DNA of 64,000 nt from Bradyrhizobium sp. NDS-1 (GTDB lineage: Bacteria; Pseudomonadota; Alphaproteobacteria; Rhizobiales; Xanthobacteraceae). The first letter of the stretch is position 1, and every line of letters begins with the position of its first letter. Positions 55,446-64,000 of this stretch are shown piece by piece. The DNA lies in assembly GCF_032918005.1 (NCBI RefSeq), contig NZ_CP136628.1, positions 4,945,501-5,009,500 of the forward strand, read 5' to 3'. The notes below the pieces were generated by a model. The model saw only the letters and a program-made list of their open reading frames with translations, did no database searches and was not told where the DNA came from. Made by a program: the position numbers and the translations under genes.

Positions 55446-56282
55446 TTACCGTGGACCAATGGTGCGGCCCGTCGCGTTATCCACGTTTTCTCGCCAGAGC
55501 GGGACGTTCTTCACAATCGAACTATACCCCCACCTCCCTCTCCCCATCCGGTTCTTCGTGAAGGAAACCCCTTCGACCGTCCCGCCATTGAACTGCGCGG
55601 AGCTGTAGACCGTGTATCCACCGCCCATCAGCAGGTTGTCGTCGACCTGGATATTCGAGATCGGTCCGAAGTAATTATCGATCATGACCGCCGATGTCTG
55701 CGTGTGCGTGTTGATGACGGTGTTGTGCCTGATAACGATGTTGGCGTTGCCGCCGTCGATCGAGATGCCGTCGTAGTGCGGGGAGCCGGACGCAACGAGA
55801 TCGTGAATGTAATTGTCCTGGATGAGCGTATCAGACCCGGACACACCAATCCCGTTTTCGACATTGTAGATGTTGTTTGCGATGAACGTACCCTGGCCCA
55901 CTATGCCGTAGGAGCCATCGTTGCCGGAGCCAACGCCGTTGATCTCACAGTTCTGGATCACTGCGCCGGTGACACCGGGCTCGATTCGCACGATGTAAAA
56001 TGAGCCGGAAGTCACCTTGGAGTCGATCAACGTTACGTTCGGCGCTTTGATATGGACGCGCCCTTCAATATCGAGGCCCGAAATGGTTGCGCCCGCCTGA
56101 TCTGCCACAACGTCGCCGGAACGCGTTAGCTTCACATTCGGACGCACTCCCGTGTTCGTTGCGTTGGGCCACTCGGAGGTGGGAATCGGGTCACGCTCGC
56201 CCGCGCGCGCAACAATACCATCTCCTCCGGAACTCGCCACGACAAGCAACAAAACCGCCTGGATGAAGATCGTTCGCCGCAT
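55446..56282 (-). CDS. Sec-exported parallel beta-helix protein
   Basis: This 278-residue paralogue of the N-terminal domain of the type I secreted protein at 51076-53622 carries a Sec signal peptide (IFIQAVLLLVVASSG) instead. From about residue 38 (EWPNATNTGV) onward it follows its paralogue closely: APNVTLIDSKVTSG, GQGTFIANNIYNVENGIG, ASGSPHYDGISIDGGNANIV. It lacks the Ig-like, Trp-rich and RTX-like parts. Beta-helix proteins of this type are often lyases or hydrolases of polysaccharides. The catalytic residues are not obvious. It lies 26 bp after the GT2 gene on the same strand and may be co-transcribed with it. Confidence 0.85.
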   Translation of the reverse strand: MRRTIFIQAVLLLVVASSGGDGIVARAGERDPIPTSEWPNATNTGVRPNVKLTRSGDVVADQAGATISGLDIEGRVHIKAPNVTLIDSKVTSGSFYIVRIEPGVTGAVIQNCEINGVGSGNDGSYGIVGQGTFIANNIYNVENGIGVSGSDTLIQDNYIHDLVASGSPHYDGISIDGGNANIVIRHNTVINTHTQTSAVMIDNYFGPISNIQVDDNLLMGGGYTVYSSAQFNGGTVEGVSFTKNRMGRGRWGYSSIVKNVPLWRENVDNATGRTIGPR

Positions 56283-56308
56283 CTGGAGGTGCCCCCGATT
56301 TGCGTTCG

Positions 56309-57394
56309 CTATTGGGCCATCCGCTCCTTTGGCCGGCCCATCTCGCCTCTTAATCCAGCGACAAGCCCTTCGATCGCTGCACGACTGTTGTTTGGAGCTC
56401 CCTGCAGCAAGAACCTGAGTGCATACAGGAGAGAGACCGCGACTCTAAGAGGCACCGACCACGGAAAATGTCGCCGTACAAAGCGAACGCAATTGCGGTG
56501 CTGGAGATAAACGGAGAGCACTGGTATGGCCGATGAACCTCTGGCCGATCCCGTCGTCGTACCTCGCTTGTGAACGACGATCGAATCGGCCGCGTAACCC
56601 AACCCCAAATGTCTCGCGCGAAGTCCCCAATCCATATCCTCGTAGAAAAGAAAATAACTTTCATCCATGAGGCCGATCCGTTCGATGCACCAGCGGGTCA
56701 CATACATCGATGCTCCCGAAGGGCTGTCCATCGCGTCTTCGACGGCTGCGATGTTGCAGGACACATTGAGAACGTCTCCGAGGCCGATGGCGACGTCTCT
56801 CGCCGCCAGCTTCTGCCAAGACAGGCCACCGCGGAATCTCACGTGATCCGCGTCCAAGCTGTCCAGAATAGTGCTGCCCACCATTGCCTTCCGGCCGGAC
56901 TCCGCCCGTTCGTGGAGCGCGGCCAGCGCAGATTCGGTCGGCTGAGTGTCTGGATTCAAGATCCAGATCGCCCGCCACGTGGGTATCGCGGAAAGTGGAC
57001 GCAACCACGCGTTAATCCCGCCTGCATAGCCAAGATTGTCGGAAGCGCACGCAACCCAGACATTTGATGACCTTGCTCGCAGAACCAGGCGCTCAACGTC
57101 GGTAAATCGGCTGATATTGTCATTTATCCCGGTTTCGGGAGGCTGGCCACGCATGCAAGGGCCTCCCTCGCTGATCAGATCGGCAACCAAGTGACGGTAG
57201 GCATCTTGACCGCCATTTTCGCAGATGAAGATATCGAAAGAAGGAGACGTCGTCGCTCGCGATAATGCTCGCAGACAATCAACGATGTCCTCAGAGTTGC
57301 GATAGCCCACGATGAGCACCGCGACCTCCGAAACGAGGCTTTCCGCCAGCCCATACAAGGCATCCGTTTCGTTGGCCTTCAGCCCCGTCGCCAT
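56309..57394 (-). CDS. family 2 glycosyltransferase, rhamnosyltransferase-like
   Basis: The start ATG 57394 has GGAG upstream. Of 361 aa, the GT-A fold begins near residue 23 (VAVLIVGYRNSEDIVDCLRAL). The metal-binding region is ILNPDTQP near residue 145. FLFYEDMDWGLRARHLG near 245 is the ED-type catalytic block typical of rhamnosyl- or related GT2 enzymes. An amphipathic tail may touch the membrane. It probably adds a sugar to a lipid-linked glycan on the cytoplasmic face. The donor is unknown. Confidence 0.88.
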   Translation of the reverse strand: MATGLKANETDALYGLAESLVSEVAVLIVGYRNSEDIVDCLRALSRATTSPSFDIFICENGGQDAYRHLVADLISEGGPCMRGQPPETGINDNISRFTDVERLVLRARSSNVWVACASDNLGYAGGINAWLRPLSAIPTWRAIWILNPDTQPTESALAALHERAESGRKAMVGSTILDSLDADHVRFRGGLSWQKLAARDVAIGLGDVLNVSCNIAAVEDAMDSPSGASMYVTRWCIERIGLMDESYFLFYEDMDWGLRARHLGLGYAADSIVVHKRGTTTGSARGSSAIPVLSVYLQHRNCVRFVRRHFPWSVPLRVAVSLLYALRFLLQGAPNNSRAAIEGLVAGLRGEMGRPKERMAQ

Positions 57395-57500
57395 TGGAAC
57401 CCGCTCCGCAATTTAATACATATAATTTGATATATTTAAACGCGGATTATTGCAATCTGATTTATTCTGTTTAATCTGAAGCGGGTTGCATGCCGCGTAA

Positions 57501-58313
57501 ATGGCGCAAGGTCCCGTCGCGATGAATTTGAAGCCTTTTGCCCGTTTCGCATATGCGAACATCCCCGGCGTTGCCGTCGCCCGATTTGCATTCAAGGACG
57601 CGGCGGCTTCATACCTTCCGAAACCCGAGTACGGGGGTGCCGCGTGGACCGCCAGAGCCGACGGCTTGATTATCGACATTGGGGCGAACCGCGGACAAAG
57701 CATTCGGGCCTTCAAGAAGTTCAGGCCGCAATCGAGTATCGTCGCCTTCGAACCAGAACCCCTCTCGGCCGACCGACTCAAGCTACGGTTCGCCGGAGAC
57801 CGATCCGTTTCAGTATTGCCTTACGCGCTCGGGGCTAAGCCGGGCACCATTATAATCTTCGTTCCCTCATACGGGCGGTGGGCTTGCGATGGTATGGCGG
57901 CGACCTCCCGCGAGGCGGCGACCGAATGGCTGAGTGATTCCGGCCGCATGTACCGCTTCGATCAATCCAAGTTGACTGTGAGCGAGCACGGAATCGAATG
58001 TCGCACGCTCGATTCCTTTGCCATGGCTCCCTCCTTGATCAAGGTGCACGCTCAGGGTGCCGAACTGGACATCCTTCAAGGATCGGAGCGCACGCTGAGG
58101 CAATACCAGCCTGCACTCATGTGCGCGTTTGCATCGGACGAGATTTCGAGATTCGTTTCCAACATCGGCTATCGGCCTTACGTCTTTCACAACGGACGTT
58201 TTGCGACGGGGCTGGCGCCACGTTCGATCACCTTCACCTGGTATCTGACTGAGGACCATAGCCGGCGCGTTCAGATCGAAGCCGGATCGCCGGCTAAGGC
58301 GGTCCTCTCATGA
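57501..58313 (+). CDS. FkbM-family methyltransferase
   Basis: This 270-residue protein is an O-methyltransferase of the FkbM type. Motif I is LIIDIGANRGQSIRAFKKF near residue 55; the acidic end of strand 2 is VAFEPEP. The family motif KxDxxGxE appears as KVHAQGAELDILQG near residue 173, with His replacing the usual Asp. The start may also be ATG 57522. It overlaps the polymerase gene by four bases (ATGA), so the two are coupled. Likely target: a hydroxyl on a surface glycan. Confidence 0.85.
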   Translation: MAQGPVAMNLKPFARFAYANIPGVAVARFAFKDAAASYLPKPEYGGAAWTARADGLIIDIGANRGQSIRAFKKFRPQSSIVAFEPEPLSADRLKLRFAGDRSVSVLPYALGAKPGTIIIFVPSYGRWACDGMAATSREAATEWLSDSGRMYRFDQSKLTVSEHGIECRTLDSFAMAPSLIKVHAQGAELDILQGSERTLRQYQPALMCAFASDEISRFVSNIGYRPYVFHNGRFATGLAPRSITFTWYLTEDHSRRVQIEAGSPAKAVLS

Positions 58314-59581
58314 GTGTCACGGTAGCAGGCGGCGAGTTCGGCCTGACCAGAACGGTCTCGCCGAGAGTCCCCGAGCGATGCAGTACGCTGCCAGCATGGC
58401 TGGTGCTGACCGGACTCATTCTGCCGGCGGCGCAAGTCCAACTGTATCTCGCCGATGCGAAACTGACGATTGGGCGGATCGGTATCTTGCTTCTCATAGT
58501 TCCTGCGGTGACAAGACTGGTCAGGGCCGGTCGTCACACGCTCGCCTCCGACTATCTTGCATTCGCCGTCGCGGCCTGGATGTTCGTGGCCGCTTCCTAC
58601 ACGAGCGGGTCGAGTGCGATCTCATCGACCGGCGCCGAAAGCCTCGAGTTTCTGGGCGGCTATCTTGTAGCACGCGGATTTTTCTTCGGCCCAGCGGCGA
58701 TCCATACCTTTATCCAAACATTCAAGATCGTGACTGCCTATATCGTCCTGCTGGCCCTTTTCGATAACCTTGCGGGCCGGCTCATTGTTCAAGAGATGTT
58801 CTCTGCCGCTTTCGGCAGCCATGCGCCGCTCTCGCCCGACTTCAGGCTGTATTGGGTAAGAGCCGCCTCGACTTTTGACCACCCAATTCTGCTGGGCACC
58901 TACTGCACCGTTGCCTGCGGCATCTTCCTGTTCTCAGAGCAACGCCCGTTGTCGAAGATGCTCTGGGCAGGTCTTTGTTTCTTCGGTTGCCTCTTGTCCT
59001 TGTCCTCCGCGCCCCTCCTGTCGTGCCTCATAGTCCTGATGCTCTACCTCTATCATACGGCACTGAAGGAATATTCGGGACGATGGCGTGCGCTCCAGAT
59101 GTGTCTCGTTACGATCGTTGTCGTGATCATGGCCGTCGCCAATCACCCGATCGGCTGGATCATCTCCCACCTGACCTTCGATCCAGTGTCAGGATACTTT
59201 CGAATGTTGATCTGGGACGCAGCCATCCAAAAGATCATGGAGTCTCCTCTCACCGGATACGCGTTCGGTCGCCTCAATCACGACATTCTCGATACCACGG
59301 TTGACTCTGTGTGGCTGGTGTTTGCGCTCCGGTTCGGACTTCCGATGATAATCCTACTTGCCTTGACAAACATCGCGAGCATCCTGCCCGTAAAAGGTCG
59401 CTTCAATGGGGTGGTGGAGGATCCCAGCGCGCCAGAGCTGCGCATCGCGTTCACCATCGCGGTCGTGATGCTCATGTTCACGGGGCTAACGGTCCACTAC
59501 TGGAATTACCTCTGGATATTCTGGGGAGTCAGCATCGGCATCCGGGCGTCGCTGCGCGAGTTCTCGATGTACCGGGCCTGA
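58310..59581 (+). CDS. O-antigen ligase/polymerase-like membrane protein
   Basis: This 423-residue protein has about 10 to 11 hydrophobic helices. The large loop at about 170-190 (FGSHAPLSPDFRLYWVRAAS) followed by the TFDHPILLGTY segment resembles the Wzy/WaaL pattern, where a helix near a periplasmic loop carries the catalytic His. It would polymerise or ligate glycan repeat units in the periplasm. The gene follows the FkbM gene with a four-base overlap. Sequence similarity in this family is low, so ligase versus polymerase is not decided. Confidence 0.8.
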   Translation: MSVTVAGGEFGLTRTVSPRVPERCSTLPAWLVLTGLILPAAQVQLYLADAKLTIGRIGILLLIVPAVTRLVRAGRHTLASDYLAFAVAAWMFVAASYTSGSSAISSTGAESLEFLGGYLVARGFFFGPAAIHTFIQTFKIVTAYIVLLALFDNLAGRLIVQEMFSAAFGSHAPLSPDFRLYWVRAASTFDHPILLGTYCTVACGIFLFSEQRPLSKMLWAGLCFFGCLLSLSSAPLLSCLIVLMLYLYHTALKEYSGRWRALQMCLVTIVVVIMAVANHPIGWIISHLTFDPVSGYFRMLIWDAAIQKIMESPLTGYAFGRLNHDILDTTVDSVWLVFALRFGLPMIILLALTNIASILPVKGRFNGVVEDPSAPELRIAFTIAVVMLMFTGLTVHYWNYLWIFWGVSIGIRASLREFSMYRA

Positions 59582-59690
59582 GCCCTGAAAAATAGTTCAT
59601 ACACGAAGATTTTCCGGCCGCCGCGCCGGAAGCAGTCGCGCTTGGGGGTCGAAAACACCAGTGTAGTGCAGTCTGGAAGCTCGGAGCCGA

Positions 59691-60668
59691 TCACGGCGTC
59701 CTTAGCCGCTCGATCGCCGGCCGCAGCAACTGCCATCCACGCGATCCCAACTGACGTTTGCAGGCGAGAAACCACCAACGACGCGATCGCGTAACTTCCG
59801 GGTCCAGCTTTGACGCGAGCGCCGAAAGCCGTTCCGACAAGCCAACGTCTCCCTCATTGAAGGCACGGCTCGCACAACTGATCGCGTCAAGCGCCAAATG
59901 GCGCGTCAGCCAGCACCTGAGCTCATCGGGGTCTGGAAGCACGGCAGCACAACGATCGAGGAAATGCTCAAACGCCAGTTTGCGTTGATGGAAATCTTGC
60001 TCGGCGGAGTATCCGCCAGACATATTGGTCGAATGTCGGCGATACACGGCCTGGATGGCATCGATATAACCGACGGGACCGTGCGCTGCGAACCGCAGCC
60101 ACATCTCCATATCACCACTGTGCGTCAAATCCGGTAGGTATCCCCCTATTTTCTTCTGCAGGCTCGTACGCACGACCACGCTCGGCGACAGCACTATATT
60201 TCTGGCGCCGCCAATTCTGATGAAATCTCGGCCGGACAGTATCTTTGTTCCAGGCCCAAGTTCCGCCGGCGGTGCCACCGCCTCCTTCCGCCCCTCGTGG
60301 AGCGCGACCGCTCCGCCAAACGTGAGCCCGAGCGACGGATTGTCATCCATCAGCCTCACGGACCTCTCGATCGCCCCGGGCATCAAGTAATCGTCCGCGG
60401 AAAGCAAAATCATGTAGTCGGCAGCCGCCCAGTCGATCCCCTCATTGAAGGTAGCAATATGGCCGTGATTGGTAGCATGCCTGCGAAACTCGACCCGAGG
60501 ATCTGAACTAGCCAGTTCTTGCGCAACCTGGGCTGTATTATCGGTGGACGCATCATCAATAATCAGCAAGCGCAACTCAGATCCACACTGCTTCAATATA
60601 CTTTCGGCGCACTCTTTGAGGAAATGCCCGTACTGATAGCAGGGAATGATCGCGTCGACGGAACTCAT
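59691..60668 (-). CDS. family 2 glycosyltransferase
   Basis: The start ATG 60668 has GGGAGG upstream. This 325-residue GT-A enzyme begins with VDAIIPCYQYGHFLKECAES, then IDDASTDNTA, and the DxD-like metal site ADDYLMPGA near residue 92. The acceptor-binding DMEMWLRFAAHG near 185 is typical. It probably works on the same glycan as the neighbouring genes. The donor sugar cannot be told. Confidence 0.9.
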   Translation of the reverse strand: MSSVDAIIPCYQYGHFLKECAESILKQCGSELRLLIIDDASTDNTAQVAQELASSDPRVEFRRHATNHGHIATFNEGIDWAAADYMILLSADDYLMPGAIERSVRLMDDNPSLGLTFGGAVALHEGRKEAVAPPAELGPGTKILSGRDFIRIGGARNIVLSPSVVVRTSLQKKIGGYLPDLTHSGDMEMWLRFAAHGPVGYIDAIQAVYRRHSTNMSGGYSAEQDFHQRKLAFEHFLDRCAAVLPDPDELRCWLTRHLALDAISCASRAFNEGDVGLSERLSALASKLDPEVTRSRRWWFLACKRQLGSRGWQLLRPAIERLRTP

Positions 60669-60904
60669 GAAGGCCTCCCGAAAAGGGCCTCTGTGATTCC
60701 AGAGTCCTGGATGACAATGTTGACCGCCCTCGATCTAGATCGGGCGCTTATGAGGTCTCGAGGCGACATATTGATCGTGCACTCCCAGAGTGGGCGCCAA
60801 ATAAAATGCACGTCCATTTAATTGGCTTTTATTTTCAAGGCAATATATATTATCTATTAATTTGCGGCATATCCCAATCAGGACATCGGACGGCATTTGA
60901 ACCC

Positions 60905-62377
60905 ATGAAGACGGGTCTCAGTCAGAACGGCCTCTCTTTGCGCGAACGCGCAACACTTTGGGCCCAACGGAACTCCTGGCGACTGCCGCGAGGCGTAAGA
61001 GGTGTCGCAAAAAAGCTCCTGATCAGCAGCCAGCTGGCTTCCAGAAGCGACTGGATTATCGACGACTGGTCGAGGCCCCTCGTGCCATACGTTACAAGCG
61101 TCGCGCCGACCGCACCGGCCGCCCCCGCCTCGATTCCGACCGCCAGCGTGTCGAGATCAGGCGACTTACTTCTTGTACCGCCGGGACGCGTGCACTGCCT
61201 GATCGTCACTCCGGTGCTTGACGCTGGCGGGCTTGATGAATTTGTCGCCTTTCTTGCAAGGCGCCTTCCCCACTTTGGACTTCGCGTAACGGTAATGTGT
61301 GCACATTCATCGCCGGCGCCCGTCGGACATTTGTTCACAACTCTGCAGAGGGAGGGAACAGCAGTCGTCGCCGCCTCACCAAAAGACGCTTGCCTATGGC
61401 TCGAGACGAACCGCCCTCACGTCGTCAGCGCGCACGACCCGCCGGGTTGGCTGTTGCGGGCGGCCAGTGACTTCCGCATTCCGGTCTTGGAGACGCTCCA
61501 CGGCATTCCAACGCCCATAAGCACGAATTGGAGCGAAGAGCGCCAGAGATCACAACTCGTCACCCGTTTCGTCGCGGTAAGCGAGTTCGTCAGGCGTCAG
61601 TACCTTTCAGGTAATCCATCCTATCCTGAGTCCGCGGTCATCACCATCCCGAACGCGTTCAACCAGACTCACCGCCCGGCAGTAGACCGGTCGAAAGCCC
61701 GGGCCTGGCTAGGCCTCAATGACGAATTTCTCTTTCTCTCGCTGGGCCGTCATACGGTTCAGAAGAATGCCTACGGCCTGGTCCAGGCCTTTGCCGAGGT
61801 CGCCGAGAATGATCGCAAGGCACATCTGCTGATCGCCGGCCGTCTGGACGATGCAGTTTACACACGTCAAGTGCGCATTCTTCGCGACACGATTCCCTGC
61901 AAGGACCGCATTCACCTTCGGCAGTCGTTTCCTGATCCGTCCGTCCTGCTGGCCGCCGCCGATTGCTTCGTTCTGAACTCCTTCTTCGAGGGATGGTCGC
62001 TGGCTTCCATGGAAGCCTTAAGCGCGGGGTTGCCTGCGATTGTGAGTGACGTAGGCGGCGCGCGTGAACAGGTCGGTATGGACGGTAGCCGAGGCTTCGT
62101 TGTGGCGAACCCGGTCGGCGATTCCGAAAAGGCCAATTGGCATACCTCATGTCTTATGCGATTTCAGCCACAGAAGAATAAGGATGAACTCGTCAGCGCC
62201 ATGACGTCAGTGCTCGCACGCCGAGATCATTGGTCTGGCGTGCGTGAACAACTGTCCGCAGATTCACGGAGTCGCTTCGATCCCGTCGTATGTTCCAGAC
62301 GGCATGCGGAGGTCCTTCTTTCGATGATTTCACAATCTGCGACCGAGAGCCAGTTCGCCGAGTGTAGTGGCCCGTAG
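60905..62377 (+). CDS. family 4 (GT-B) glycosyltransferase
   Basis: I start at ATG 60905 (490 aa); the frame is open to 60806 but that part is AT-rich. The GT-B fold has an N-terminal domain with PVLDAGGLDEFVAFLARRLP near residue 107 and HGIPTPIS. The C-terminal GT1/4 domain begins with LFLSLGRHTVQKNAYGLVQA near residue 278. FEGWSLASMEALSAGLPAIV near 366 has the E-x7-E motif that binds the nucleotide sugar. It retains the configuration of the donor. It lies between the GT2 gene and two methyltransferase genes on the opposite strand. Confidence 0.9.
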   Translation: MKTGLSQNGLSLRERATLWAQRNSWRLPRGVRGVAKKLLISSQLASRSDWIIDDWSRPLVPYVTSVAPTAPAAPASIPTASVSRSGDLLLVPPGRVHCLIVTPVLDAGGLDEFVAFLARRLPHFGLRVTVMCAHSSPAPVGHLFTTLQREGTAVVAASPKDACLWLETNRPHVVSAHDPPGWLLRAASDFRIPVLETLHGIPTPISTNWSEERQRSQLVTRFVAVSEFVRRQYLSGNPSYPESAVITIPNAFNQTHRPAVDRSKARAWLGLNDEFLFLSLGRHTVQKNAYGLVQAFAEVAENDRKAHLLIAGRLDDAVYTRQVRILRDTIPCKDRIHLRQSFPDPSVLLAAADCFVLNSFFEGWSLASMEALSAGLPAIVSDVGGAREQVGMDGSRGFVVANPVGDSEKANWHTSCLMRFQPQKNKDELVSAMTSVLARRDHWSGVREQLSADSRSRFDPVVCSRRHAEVLLSMISQSATESQFAECSGP

Positions 62378-62441
62378 ACGCTGGAGGGGTATTGCGCATT
62401 TTCGGGGCAGCAAGGCGGTCCGCCTCTTGCCAATCGCAGCA

Positions 62442-63197
62442 CTAGCTGATTAGCCGGCTCTTCTTCCAGTTGATCTTCCGCTGTGCAACCGGCCCATCAG
62501 TCAGCTCACCCGCCATAATGTATTGCTTTGCCAAGTGATGGGTCAGGAATCCGAGGGTCAGTCCGTCCAGCAACTTGGACTTTGGACCTTCAAGGCCCGT
62601 GACCAGACCATCCTTGACCACCAGATTTGACTCATTGAGAAGCTGGAGGGCTGTGTCTTCGACAAAGAACTTCAAATGAGTGCGATCAAGAATTCCCGAA
62701 TCCGTGTAGGCAAATCGACGTTGGAAAAGAAGCGGCAGGGTCACGCTAAGGTGCGCGATATTCGGAACGGAAACAATCACGCGACCACCATCCATGAGAA
62801 GCCTCCTCGTGATCGCCTGGAGCGTACGGGTTGGATCCGGGACATGCTCAAGCACATCGAGCAACAAGATCAGGTCAAACTTGCTGCCGACTCGTGATAT
62901 CAAGTCGTCGATGTCTCCGATAATCGCGACATCGGCATGCTCTCGCAGGTCAACCTCGAGTGCCTGATTGAGCTCGACCCCGAATGTCGTGGCGTCAGGG
63001 TAGAGCGATTTGAGCCAGATCAGAGTGAAGCCTGCGCCAGGTCCAACTTCGAGTATCCGCGAGGCGCGGCTGGGCAGCAACGACCGTATCTCGCGGCGAG
63101 AGCGGCTATAGTAATCTTTCGCATCCGAGACCGGCAAGGCACGCCCCTGCCCCTGCATATCTCGGATTTCGATCCTTGTGGCGGCCTCCATGCTCAT
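62442..63197 (-). CDS. class I SAM-dependent methyltransferase
   Basis: I start at ATG 63197, with AAGGAG upstream and a four-base overlap (ATGA) with the gene before it; this gives 251 aa. Motif I is ILEVGPGAGFTLIWLKSL near residue 47; FDLILLLDVLEHVPDPT is motif III; GGRVIVSVPNIAHLS follows. This is the type found in glycan biosynthesis clusters. The C-terminal 60 residues are basic with a KKSR end. It probably forms a pair with the upstream methyltransferase-like protein. Confidence 0.88.
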   Translation of the reverse strand: MSMEAATRIEIRDMQGQGRALPVSDAKDYYSRSRREIRSLLPSRASRILEVGPGAGFTLIWLKSLYPDATTFGVELNQALEVDLREHADVAIIGDIDDLISRVGSKFDLILLLDVLEHVPDPTRTLQAITRRLLMDGGRVIVSVPNIAHLSVTLPLLFQRRFAYTDSGILDRTHLKFFVEDTALQLLNESNLVVKDGLVTGLEGPKSKLLDGLTLGFLTHHLAKQYIMAGELTDGPVAQRKINWKKSRLIS

Positions 63198-64000
63198 GAA
63201 GTGGCTCTCCTTCCGGAAACCTCCATTTGCTCCATCCCGTGCCCGCCACAAAAGAATGGCTTCCACGCTTCATGTCTTTTGGCGGTGACAATCAGATCGG
63301 GCGCAAGTATGGGCGACAGGAGTTGCAACATCGGACGAGTTCTTTTTGGAGCGCGTCTTTCAATCTTTTCGATCGCCAGACCAGCCTGCTCGCACCACCT
63401 TTGAATTTTTCCGATGGTCGTGTCGTGAATCCCTACAGCCTCGAAGGTCCCCCAGTGCCGAAAGACGTTGCTGGATTTCGCGCATTCCCAGACGTAACGA
63501 AGAGAGGGTCGATTCGGCGTGCATATGATCACTTTGCCGTCCGGAGCCAAGAGATCGGCAAATTGCCTGAGCAGATGAGCCGGATCACGGACGAACTGCA
63601 GGACATCGACAAAAAGCAAGCGGTCGAAACGCTCCGTTGCGATCTTCGCTCGCGCCGTCACAACGTCGCCCAACACCACCTCAGCCCCAAGCTGGGCCAA
63701 GCCGCTGCCCACCACGGGGTCGAGGGGTATAGCCACCACGCGGTTTCCTCGCTCCAGCAGTCGACGCTCATTCGCAGCCGAGCAGGATCCAATCGATAAT
63801 ACCGCGGCGCTTTCGGGGACAGCGGACAACACTTCGACCCTGGCCGGCTCGTAATAGTCCTTCGAATACATGCTATGCCAGAGCCGGGTCTCGGCACTGA
63901 ATAGCGGAACAGCATTGCTGCCCTCGCGCGCAATCCGCATCAGGACAGATAATTGAGCGTCCAATTGGTGGCGATCAACGCCGAGCTGGTTGACATACTT
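63194..64000 (-). CDS. SAM-dependent methyltransferase, 5' end outside the window
   Basis: The frame stays open to the right edge and reads YVNQLGVDRHQLDAQLSVLM upstream of any likely start, so the gene begins beyond the window; a TTG at 63964 is unlikely to be the start. Visible are VLSIGSCSAANERRLLERG (motif I, in which the usual second Gly is replaced), RLLFVDVLQFVRDP (motif III) and GKVIICTPNRPSLRYVWE. It overlaps the next methyltransferase by four bases. With the altered motif I, SAM binding could be weak. It is part of the surface-glycan region. Confidence 0.82.
   Translation of the reverse strand, partial: KYVNQLGVDRHQLDAQLSVLMRIAREGSNAVPLFSAETRLWHSMYSKDYYEPARVEVLSAVPESAAVLSIGSCSAANERRLLERGNRVVAIPLDPVVGSGLAQLGAEVVLGDVVTARAKIATERFDRLLFVDVLQFVRDPAHLLRQFADLLAPDGKVIICTPNRPSLRYVWECAKSSNVFRHWGTFEAVGIHDTTIGKIQRWCEQAGLAIEKIERRAPKRTRPMLQLLSPILAPDLIVTAKRHEAWKPFFCGGHGMEQMEVSGRRATS

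Overview
The window looks like the chromosome of an alphaproteobacterium of the Rhizobiales, most probably Bradyrhizobium or a close relative. The evidence is the GC-rich core, the gene families (MoaA, RpiA, DUF2059, TIGR02281-type aspartic protease, DUF1289, DusA), a TTAA-N7-TTAA CtrA-type site ahead of a PleC/DivJ-like kinase, and an intergenic palindromic repeat of the kind common in Bradyrhizobium. No rRNA, tRNA or CRISPR array was seen.

Core part, 0-29.4 kb: a hydrolase and a small zinc-finger protein; glutathione reductase, a DUF2059 protein and ribose-5-phosphate isomerase on the minus strand; phosphoglycolate phosphatase and moaA; TRAP transporter membrane subunits (DctQ, DctM) facing a TctE/TctD-like two-component pair; two tandem Tat-exported TRAP solute-binding proteins; Mrp/ApbC; a VOC protein; a beta-hydroxyacid dehydrogenase; an ion antiporter; a histidine kinase; and dusA.

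Set between the two-component pair and the TRAP binding proteins is a three-gene minus-strand block at 11.6-17.9 kb: a CHAT protease-like protein, a membrane protein with about nine helices, and an 1121-residue fusion of a lipase-like alpha/beta hydrolase to a second CHAT domain. This is the best candidate for an undescribed system, possibly defence or regulated cell death.

From dusA onward (29.4 kb) the sequence becomes accessory. A decayed tyrosine integrase sits at the 5' end of dusA, as in dusA-targeting islands. Next come a SnoaL-cytochrome c fusion whose ends run into other gene debris, fragments of an SDR and an ABC ATPase, a Crp/Fnr regulator, a LuxR-type regulator, an H-NS-like protein, and two paralogous small proteins with twin-arginine-like leaders and Gly-rich tails.

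The last part, 36.7-64 kb, is a cell-surface and secretion region. It holds an FkbH-like enzyme with its own acyl carrier protein; a 1545-residue modular protein with a near-perfect 1050-bp tandem repeat; a LapG-like protease gene interrupted by an amber codon; a type I secretion ABC transporter and adaptor with an adjacent beta-helix/RTX-like substrate; a Sec-exported beta-helix paralogue; and glycosyltransferases, methyltransferases and an O-antigen polymerase/ligase-like protein that probably build a surface polysaccharide. The final methyltransferase gene runs off the right edge.
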